From: CAYYJM01 sp964471755
GTDB taxonomy: Bacteria > Planctomycetota > Planctomycetia > Gemmatales > Gemmataceae
Assembly: GCA_964471755.1 (NCBI GenBank)
Contig: CAYYJM010000160.1
Location: 1 to 14,582 of the forward strand
DNA: 14,582 nt
Direction: 5' to 3'
Part shown: positions 5,972 through 12,050 of the stretch, piece by piece
How the letters are laid out: every line of letters starts with the position of its first letter
Numbering within the stretch: the first letter of the stretch is position 1
Translations under genes and position numbers: made by a program
The notes under the pieces: generated by a model
Databases searched by the model: none
What the model was told of the DNA's origin: nothing
Seen by the model: the letters and a program-made list of their open reading frames with translations, nothing else

Positions 5972-7657
5972 GTGAGTAGTTCCCTCCTGCTCCTGCTGGC
6001 GTTCGTCGGGGCGCAACCGATCGTCCCGATCAAACACGACGACGAGGTCCTGCTGCGCAACAGCGACCTGCCGACGGCCCCCACCGCGCTGGTGGATTTC
6101 CTGCGTCGCCAGAAGGTGGACGACACTCTCCGGGAGACCATCGGCCAGCGTATCATCGATCTCGGCGCGAATGACTTTCCGAAGCGTCAATCGGCGACGG
6201 AGGAATTGATCCGTCTGGGTCCGACGGCGCTCCCGGCTCTGGAGCAGGCCCGCAAATCGCCGGACCTGGAGGTGGCTCGACGCGCAGACATCTGTCGGCA
6301 GGCGATCAACAACGTGTCGGGGCCGATCTTCCAGAAGGCGGTCGTCCGCTTGCTGGCGAAGAAGGCTCCCGCGACGGCCGTTCCGGTCCTGCTCGCGTCG
6401 CTGCCCGATCTGCGGAGCGAGGATGTCGATCTGGTCGTCATCGAGACCCTGGCCCGGATCGGCGTGAAGGACGGTCGGCCGACATCGGCTCTGGTGGCGG
6501 CCCAGCGCGACGGGGTCGCCCTGCGTCGGGCCGTCGCCGGCGCGGCGATCGCCAGGGCTGGCGACGCCGACGCGCGCGGGACGGCCATCGCTCAGTTGGC
6601 CGACCCGGAGCCGTTCGTCCGCATGCGGATCGCCCTGGCCCTGCTCGACCGGGGTGAGCCGGCCGCCCTGCCAGTGCTGATTCGTCTGCTCGGCGAATTG
6701 CCGCTCGATCAGGCCTACGCGGTTGAGAACGCCCTGGTCGTCGTCGCGGGAGGCAGCGCTCCCGGCGAGTGGTTCGATGCCAGGCCGGCCAGCCGAAAGC
6801 AGGCCGTCGCCGCCTGGCAGGAGTGGCACGCAGCCACTGGCGCGAAGCTCGACCTGGCCCACGTCATGACGGAAGCAAACCGACCCCGGCCGATGCTCCT
6901 GGTCCTCCGGACGGTCGATCCGAACGAGTGCAAGGTGATCGCGGTCAACGAGAAGGGGCAGGTCATCTGGAAAGTCGCCGCGGCGCGTTCCTCCTGCTGC
7001 GTGCAGAAGCTGCCCGGCGATCGCTTCCTGCTAACCGAGTACACCACAGAGCAGGTCACCGAACAGAACTCTCGGGGCGAGGTCGGCGGAACCCTGACGG
7101 TGAAGGGCCACCCGATCGAGGCGATCCGGCAGGCGGACGGCAACACCCAGATCGCGACACGACAGGGCCTTCGCATCGTGGACGCTCAGGGGAAGGTTCT
7201 GCGCGCGATCCCGTTCCGAGTGGGAGGTGCCTACGCCATGACACCGATGCACCGCGGCGAGATCGGCGTGGTCGCCGCAGCCACACGGTTTCATCGCCTG
7301 GACGCCAACGGCAAGGAACTCGCCTCGTTCACGCTGCCCGGTCGGATGTACTCCTCCTGCGGGCACTTCGCCGTCTCACCGGGCGGCAACCGGATCACCA
7401 TCCCGCTCTACCGTCTCAACGCCCGTGCCGGCCGCCTCGCCAACCAGCCGGGTCTGGTCATCCAGTATGACCCCAACGGCAAGATCATCTGGCAGACCCC
7501 GGCCGATCGGCCGACCTCGGTTCGACGCCTGGCGAACGGTCACTTCCTGGTGGCCAGTTGGTATCACTCGACCCTGCTCGAACTCGATGGCCGGGGCAAG
7601 GTCGTCAACCAGTATCAGGTGCCGAACGAGGCCCGGATTCTGGACGCTCGCCGCTGA
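5972..7657 (+). CDS. HEAT-repeat plus beta-propeller protein, probably exported (paralogue 2)
   Basis: A 561-residue protein from GTG 5972; the frame stays open back to GTG 5882, but the matched ribosome binding site and the matching start MSSSLLLLLAFVGAQ argue for 5972. It is collinear with the preceding gene: hydrophobic leader, HEAT-like helices from about residue 68 (DFPKRQSATEELIRLG, DLEVARRADICRQAIN), then propeller strands ending in GKIIWQTPADRPTSVRRLANG and ILDARR. It lacks the proline-rich linker of about 42 residues present in paralogue 1, which accounts for the length difference. Some propeller positions changed to cysteine: SSCCVQKL where the sister has YAYSVQKL, and MYSSCGHFAV for MYSIGGHFAV. 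No enzyme motif is seen. Its last 53 bp overlap the 3' end of the convergent subtilase gene. The function is unknown; duplication and divergence are clear. Confidence 0.84.
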   Translation: MSSSLLLLLAFVGAQPIVPIKHDDEVLLRNSDLPTAPTALVDFLRRQKVDDTLRETIGQRIIDLGANDFPKRQSATEELIRLGPTALPALEQARKSPDLEVARRADICRQAINNVSGPIFQKAVVRLLAKKAPATAVPVLLASLPDLRSEDVDLVVIETLARIGVKDGRPTSALVAAQRDGVALRRAVAGAAIARAGDADARGTAIAQLADPEPFVRMRIALALLDRGEPAALPVLIRLLGELPLDQAYAVENALVVVAGGSAPGEWFDARPASRKQAVAAWQEWHAATGAKLDLAHVMTEANRPRPMLLVLRTVDPNECKVIAVNEKGQVIWKVAAARSSCCVQKLPGDRFLLTEYTTEQVTEQNSRGEVGGTLTVKGHPIEAIRQADGNTQIATRQGLRIVDAQGKVLRAIPFRVGGAYAMTPMHRGEIGVVAAATRFHRLDANGKELASFTLPGRMYSSCGHFAVSPGGNRITIPLYRLNARAGRLANQPGLVIQYDPNGKIIWQTPADRPTSVRRLANGHFLVASWYHSTLLELDGRGKVVNQYQVPNEARILDARR

Positions 7658-8426
7658 GGCGGACCAGGAGCGTCTTGATCTCGAACGGTGTTAGTCCCGG
7701 TCGCAGCGTGAGCAACTGGGCGATCACGCCGCTGACGTGCGGTGCCGCCCAGGATGTGGCCGCGATGGCCGCCAGCGGACCGAGCCGCGCCCGCCCCGGA
7801 GCCTGGAACTCGATCCGCTCTCGCGGCGCATAGCGAATGTCGCGCGGCTCGCGTCCATCGTGTCGGTCCACGCCGATCACGGTTGCGCCGAACGCTGCGG
7901 GATAGCTCCTCACCAGCGGATGTTCATTCCCGGCGGCGGCCACCACCACCACATTCCGAAAGTACGCCTCCTCGACCAATCGTTGCAGGGCCAGCCGGCG
8001 GGGCATCTGGGCGAGTTGCGTCTCCGGGATACCCAGCGAGAGGTTGACGACCTGGCAGCGCCACACGTCCAGGGCATGGCGGATGGCCCGTTGCAGCACC
8101 TCGACCTCGCAGATGCCACGCGTCCCGAACACGTCGGCCGAGTAGAGTTCCGCCTGCGGAGCCAGGGAAAGGAGAACGTCGGCCACGGTCGTCCCGTGCG
8201 GATTGCCGGGAGTGGGGCTGGCCGGTAGAGGCTCACGGGTGTCGGCGGTGAACCGCACCGCGTCGGCGATCCGCGCGGCATGGACCCGACCCAGGGCGGC
8301 CGGGTCGAGGCCGGTATCGATCACGGCCACGCGGACGCCGGCCCCGGATGCGGCGGGATGAGCCAGCAGGCCGGCCAGGTCGAGTGCGTCGAACCAGGTC
8401 TGAACAGAGTTGCTCGGCTCGCTCAC
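7605..8426 (-). CDS. Small S8 (subtilisin-like) serine protease
   Basis: A 273-residue subtilase with an intact catalytic set: D37 in VAVIDTG, H77 in HGTTVA, oxyanion-hole N167 in AAAGNE, and S225 in ATSWAAPHVSG (the usual form is GTSMAAPHVAG). It has no signal peptide, no prodomain and no membrane segment. It is close to a bare catalytic domain, which suggests cytoplasmic action and a partner or regulator controlling activity. The start is GTG 8426, overlapping the stop of the response-regulator gene as GTGA. There is no strong Shine-Dalgarno close by (GGGAGG is more than 20 nt upstream), so translation probably depends on coupling. The last 17 residues are encoded antisense to the second HEAT/propeller gene and look like a run-on tail after the normal domain end. 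The substrate is unknown. Confidence 0.92.
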   Translation of the reverse strand: MSEPSNSVQTWFDALDLAGLLAHPAASGAGVRVAVIDTGLDPAALGRVHAARIADAVRFTADTREPLPASPTPGNPHGTTVADVLLSLAPQAELYSADVFGTRGICEVEVLQRAIRHALDVWRCQVVNLSLGIPETQLAQMPRRLALQRLVEEAYFRNVVVVAAAGNEHPLVRSYPAAFGATVIGVDRHDGREPRDIRYAPRERIEFQAPGRARLGPLAAIAATSWAAPHVSGVIAQLLTLRPGLTPFEIKTLLVRLSGERPESGPRSAPDTG

Positions 8427-9679
8427 GCTGACGTGCGCGGGGCGTTCCCCGTGCCCTCCCGCAGAGCGTCGCCTCCCGTGGTCGCATCGAGCAAGGCTCG
8501 CAGACTCTCGACCAGGCCGATGCAGTGCTGGATCACCGCCGGGCCGTGACGCGCCGACAGGGCGCGAATCGCCTCGGCGAGGCGGACGACCGCGCTGGCC
8601 TCCGGGCTATCGGTCAGGCCGTGGCGGATCGTATCGAGGATGGCCGGCGCGGGCGGGTCTTCGGGTCTCGGGGTCCGCAGCGTCTCGGCCAGGGTACGGC
8701 TCGATTGCAGGGCGGTCTGGATCGCGTCGAGCAGCACCTGCCGGGTCTGACGCTCGGCCAGGGCCTGCCGCAGAAGATCCTCCGCCAGCGGAGCCAGGGC
8801 CGCCGCCAGTCGCCGATCCTCCTCGCGGAACGGGACGCGGGAGCCATCGGTTCCGACCGGATCGAACAGTTCCAGAATCGCCTGCACGCGCGGCCCGACC
8901 TGGAGAGGGACGGCGAGCAGCGTTCGTGCCGATTGCTCGAACGGGAACAGGGTCACGGCTCCGGCGATCTCCGGCGCGTGCAGATCCTCGACCACGACGG
9001 GACCGCGAAACGTCAGGGCCAGGCCGGCGAGGGTCGAGCCGGACGGCGGCGGTGGCACCGGAACGATGGTGCCGGTTGCGTCATGAACGCGGATCTCGCC
9101 GTCCTCCGGGAGGACGACCAGGTAGGCCGTCCGCGCCCGGGTCGGTTCGAGCAGAGCGCGGAGGATGCTCCGCGCGGCGTCGGCCATCGGCACCGGCTCC
9201 TGTAACGTGGTCGTCGTCTGGACCAGAGGCAGAACCTTTTCCAGGGCGTCGTGAAACTGACGCAGCCCCTGCTGGATGGCCCGCTCTCGCCGTGCGGGAC
9301 GGATGTGGTCCAGTTGCCGACGGACAGCCTGCAAGAATGTCGAGCGGTTGAGGTCCTGATTCTTGTCGAGGTAATCGCGAACGCCGGTACGCATCGCCTG
9401 CACGGGCGTGGCCTGGTCGGCGAACCCCGTGATCATGATGGCGACGATGTCCGGATGGAAGACCTGCAAGTCCTCCAGGAGCTTCAGGCCATCGTTGCCC
9501 GCGCCGAGGTTCCAGTCGAGGATGGCCAGGTCGATTCGCTGCTCATTGGCCCGGGTCAGGGCGCTCTCGGCATCGTCGGCCGTGAGCAGGCGACAGTCGA
9601 GCGATGCGCCCTCCAGCCATTCGCGAAATGTGCGACGGACCGATTCTTCGTCGTCAACGACCAGGATCGTCTCGGTCAT
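8423..9679 (-). CDS. Response regulator with receiver and GAF domains
   Basis: A 418-residue protein from ATG 9679, preceded by GGAAGGTGG; longer in-frame extensions upstream lack domain content. Residues 1-125 form a receiver domain: acidic pocket D9-D10, phospho-acceptor D55 in ILDWNL, T84 in IMITG, and K106 in YLDK. A helical linker follows (about 110-165), then a GAF-like sensory domain (about 165-320: ARTAYLVVLPEDGEIRVHD, LTFRGPVVVEDL, LLAVPL, ILELFDP, FREEDRRLAAALAPLA), and then a helical C-terminus. There is no helix-turn-helix, GGDEF, HD or kinase domain, so its output is probably protein-protein contact. It is the first gene of a two-gene operon with the subtilase (4-bp GTGA overlap), which is the obvious candidate effector. 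No histidine kinase is nearby, so its phosphate donor is unknown. Confidence 0.88.
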   Translation of the reverse strand: MTETILVVDDEESVRRTFREWLEGASLDCRLLTADDAESALTRANEQRIDLAILDWNLGAGNDGLKLLEDLQVFHPDIVAIMITGFADQATPVQAMRTGVRDYLDKNQDLNRSTFLQAVRRQLDHIRPARRERAIQQGLRQFHDALEKVLPLVQTTTTLQEPVPMADAARSILRALLEPTRARTAYLVVLPEDGEIRVHDATGTIVPVPPPPSGSTLAGLALTFRGPVVVEDLHAPEIAGAVTLFPFEQSARTLLAVPLQVGPRVQAILELFDPVGTDGSRVPFREEDRRLAAALAPLAEDLLRQALAERQTRQVLLDAIQTALQSSRTLAETLRTPRPEDPPAPAILDTIRHGLTDSPEASAVVRLAEAIRALSARHGPAVIQHCIGLVESLRALLDATTGGDALREGTGNAPRTSA

Positions 9680-9719
9680 GGCCACCTTCCCCGGTACGCG
9701 GTCGAACGGTATCGCCTTC

Positions 9720-9748
9720 AGCGTAGCAGAACGATCGGTTTCCGTCAC
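9720..9748 (-). promoter_or_regulatory. Weak candidate sigma70-type promoter for the response regulator-protease operon
   Basis: On the minus strand, GTGACG (9748-9743) and TACGCT (9725-9720) are separated by 17 nt, about 40 nt ahead of ATG 9679. The matches to TTGACA (4/6) and TATAAT (3/6) are poor, so this is only a candidate. The 136-bp gap 9680-9815 must also carry the promoter of the divergent toroid-DUF362 gene, for which I found no good pair. Confidence 0.22.
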
Positions 9749-9815
9749 TTCCCGCCGGTCGTCGGAGCGAAATGGTGTAAACTGGAGAGTGTGGAGCATC
9801 TGGAGGGAGGGGGCC

Positions 9816-11738
9816 ATGAGCGCAGCGGTGACACCGTTCCTTGACGACCTGGCGAGCATGACGGGACCGGATGGCGGCTGGTCGTACACAGCGGGCCAGG
9901 CCGGGCAGCTGGAGCCGACCTGCCTGGCTCTGCTGGCCCTGAACGCCGAGCGGCAGAAGTACCTGCCCGTCATGCAGGCCGGCATCGCCTGTCTGAAGTC
10001 GCACGTCCTGGCCGATGGCAGTGTCCGCCTGAATCGCGGCCGTGGCGAGGCGGTCTGGCCGACGGCCCTGGCCCTGCACACGCTGGCCCACCTGGGAGCG
10101 GCCGAGGCGCAACTGGCGATCCTGGGCGGAGCCGTTCTCGGCGTCGCCGTGCGGACGCTCGCACCCGTCGCCGATCAGGGCCACATCAGCGACATCGACA
10201 CGACCCTCGGCGGCTGGCCGTGGGCGGAAGGCAATTTCTCCTGGGTCGAGCCGACGGCCTGGGCCTGCCTGGCACTGCAACGAATCGGTCAGGACGCCCA
10301 TCAGCGCGTGCAGGACGGCTTCCGTGTGCTGCTCGATCGCATCCTGCCTGATGGCGGCGTCAACTACGGCAACCGCTGTGTCCTGGGCGTGCCGCTCGAA
10401 CCGATCCCGACGCCGACCGCGCTGATGCTCCTGGCGGTACAGCGTCTGCCGCGTGACGAGCGCATCCTGAAGTCGGTCACCTACCTGGCCGAGCGGGCCC
10501 TGCTCGGCGACGATCTGGAGCATCTCTGCTGGGCCCGCCTGGCGCTGGACCTCTACCGTGAGGTGCCCGGCGTCGAGGCGGCCCTGGTCGCTCTCGGCAC
10601 GCGCATCACCGAGGGAATCGAGATCCGCCGGGAGACGCCGTACCTGAAGCCGAACCCGGCCCGGGTGGCTCTGGCGTCGCTCGCCCTGGGAATCGAGACG
10701 CGCAATCCGTTTCGTCTGCCGCCGGCTCAGCCGCGTGAGCCGCTGAAGGGGCACGGCCTGATCCAGGAGCCGGCTCCGGGCCTCGTCGAACGCTGGAAGC
10801 GGACCTTCCGCGACATCGCCGGTGCCGCCCGGACGGCGACGCTGTCGCCGGCGAACCCCGCCGTGGTCCACATCGCGCCGGCCGCCGGCTACACGGACGA
10901 TCTGGTCGGCGTCCTGCTTCGCCAGTACGAACACTTCCGCGCCGCGGTGCCGCTCAAGGGCAAGCGCGTGGTCCTCAAGCCGAACATGGTCGAGTATCAC
11001 CGCGACAAGGTCATCAACACGAACCCGGCCGTGGTCGCCGCGGTGATCGAACTCTGTCAGCGCGAAGGAGCGGCCGAGGTCATCGTCGGCGAAGGGCCCG
11101 GTCACTGGCGGAACGTCGAGTTCCTGGTGCGGGCCTCCGGCCTGGGCGACGTGCTGCGAACCTACAAGGTGCCTTTCGTGGACCTCAACCACGACGAGCC
11201 GGTCAAGCGGCCGAACAAGACTCGTTTCACCCGTCTGGAGCATCTCTACCTGAGCCAGACGATCGCGATGGCCGACGTGGTCATCTCGCTACCAAAGCTG
11301 AAGACGCACCACTGGGCCGGGGCGACGCTGTCGCTGAAGAACCTGTTCGGCACCGTGCCAGGGATCTGCTACGGCTGGCCGAAGAACGAGTTGCACTGGC
11401 GTGGCATCCACAACAGCATCGTGGACATCGCCGCCACGCGTACGCCGGACCTGGCCATCGTCGATGGCATCGTCGGCATGGAGGGCGACGGCCCGCTGAA
11501 CGGGACGGCGGTCGAGATGGGCGTGCTGGTGATGAGCAACGATCTGGTCGCTCTCGACGCGACGTGCTGTCGGCTGATGCAGCTGGCTCCGGAGAAGCTC
11601 GACTACCTGCGCATGGCGGCGAGCCGGCGACTGGGCCACCTGGCGGAGGGGAACATCGAGCAACGCGGCGAGGTGATCGCGGGGCGAAAACGGCCGTTCG
11701 AGGTGGTGGCGCACCTTGCGGAGTTGATGGTGAGATGA
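9816..11738 (+). CDS. Alpha/alpha-toroid (prenyltransferase/squalene oxidase-like) and DUF362 fusion protein
   Basis: A 640-residue protein. ATG 9816 is preceded by a strong GGAGGGAGGGGG purine run; the frame is open further back, but that region is the other strand's response regulator. Residues 1-335 resemble terpenoid-cyclase/prenyltransferase repeats: DGGWSYTAGQAGQLEPTCLA (19 on), GGWPWAEGNFSWVEPTAWA (132 on) and DGGVNYG then PTPTALMLLAVQ (179 on). Each is a glycine/aromatic turn leading into a helix. No cyclase DXDD acid motif was seen. Residues of about 350-640 are DUF362 (PF04015): VVLKPNMVEY (K388-P389-N390), AAEVIVGEGPG, LPKLKTHHWAGATLSLKNLFG (K496-T497-H498), and IVDGIVGMEGDGP. There are no ferredoxin-type cysteine motifs and no signal peptide. 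DUF362 has no settled function. The gene is divergent from the response regulator-subtilase operon across 136 bp. Confidence 0.85.
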   Translation: MSAAVTPFLDDLASMTGPDGGWSYTAGQAGQLEPTCLALLALNAERQKYLPVMQAGIACLKSHVLADGSVRLNRGRGEAVWPTALALHTLAHLGAAEAQLAILGGAVLGVAVRTLAPVADQGHISDIDTTLGGWPWAEGNFSWVEPTAWACLALQRIGQDAHQRVQDGFRVLLDRILPDGGVNYGNRCVLGVPLEPIPTPTALMLLAVQRLPRDERILKSVTYLAERALLGDDLEHLCWARLALDLYREVPGVEAALVALGTRITEGIEIRRETPYLKPNPARVALASLALGIETRNPFRLPPAQPREPLKGHGLIQEPAPGLVERWKRTFRDIAGAARTATLSPANPAVVHIAPAAGYTDDLVGVLLRQYEHFRAAVPLKGKRVVLKPNMVEYHRDKVINTNPAVVAAVIELCQREGAAEVIVGEGPGHWRNVEFLVRASGLGDVLRTYKVPFVDLNHDEPVKRPNKTRFTRLEHLYLSQTIAMADVVISLPKLKTHHWAGATLSLKNLFGTVPGICYGWPKNELHWRGIHNSIVDIAATRTPDLAIVDGIVGMEGDGPLNGTAVEMGVLVMSNDLVALDATCCRLMQLAPEKLDYLRMAASRRLGHLAEGNIEQRGEVIAGRKRPFEVVAHLAELMVR

Positions 11739-11748
11739 ACGGTTGTCG

Positions 11749-11793
11749 CGAGCCCGGAGAGGCCGGTTGCCTCGGTTGATTTTACCGGGCTCG
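11749..11793 (+). terminator. Compound inverted repeat after the DUF362 gene, candidate terminator
   Basis: The outer arms CGAGCCCGG (11749-11757) and CCGGGCTCG (11785-11793) pair perfectly over 9 bp. Nested inside is GAGGC (11759-11763), loop CGGTT, GCCTC (11769-11773), followed by GGTTGATTTT. The inner hairpin with its T-rich tail could terminate the DUF362 transcript. The outer pairing would compete with or enclose it, and it overlaps the -35 and spacer of the clpC promoter candidate, so an operator role is also possible. Confidence 0.5.
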
Positions 11794-11804
11794 ATCACTA
11801 GAAT
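11776..11804 (+). promoter_or_regulatory. Candidate sigma70-type promoter for clpC
   Basis: TTGATT (11776-11781) and TAGAAT (11799-11804) with an ideal 17-nt spacer; 4/6 and 5/6 matches to consensus. Transcription would start near 11811, leaving a leader of about 240 nt before ATG 12051. It is the best promoter-like pair I found in the window, but it is unproven and overlaps the inverted repeat above. Confidence 0.42.
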
Positions 11805-11911
11805 CTCACGGGGTCAACAAGGTGGCTCCTTTACACCCCTCTCTTGCGAACACTTTTTGCCTCTCCGTGGGACATGGGAAGGCTGTCTTTTGCCTGGACA
11901 ATGCGTACAAC

Positions 11912-11923
11912 CCCCTCGAGGGG
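11912..11923. repeat. 12-bp perfect palindrome in the clpC leader
   Basis: CCCCTCGAGGGG, a perfect palindrome with no loop, about 130 nt before clpC. The symmetry suits a dimeric repressor site, but it would lie well downstream of the promoter candidate, and a chance origin in GC-rich DNA is possible. Confidence 0.3.
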
Positions 11924-12050
11924 ACGGAACAGAAGCGCGGATCCGGAGTGAGTGTATCGCAGATGTGACAGATGATCCGAGAGGCCAGCCCACCAGACCA
12001 GCCCGCACACCGTCCCGCGTGCTGGCAAGGGGGCTGTCGGAGACGGTTGA

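Larger units (their letters stand above)
11739..12050 (+). other. Intergenic region upstream of clpC
   Basis: A 312-bp gap with a visibly less GC-biased composition than its neighbours. It contains the compound hairpin, the promoter candidate and the palindrome listed separately, plus a short direct repeat CAGATG-TGA-CAGATG near 11960-11975. If the promoter is right, clpC has a leader of about 240 nt. I saw no CIRCE element (TTAGCACTC-9 nt-GAGTGCTAA) and no CtsR-type heptamer repeat. Short open frames crossing it (for example 11743-12087) have no recognisable content and run into clpC out of frame. Confidence 0.55.

Noticed and set aside
9408..9815. Upstream extension of the toroid-DUF362 frame by 136 codons
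   Set aside because: This stretch is antisense to the response-regulator gene; ATG 9816 has a strong purine-rich ribosome binding site and begins the recognisable domain.
9680..10081. N-terminal extension of the response regulator to position 10081
   Set aside because: The receiver domain begins at the ATG at 9679 with a good ribosome binding site; the extension runs through the divergent promoter gap and antisense to the toroid gene.
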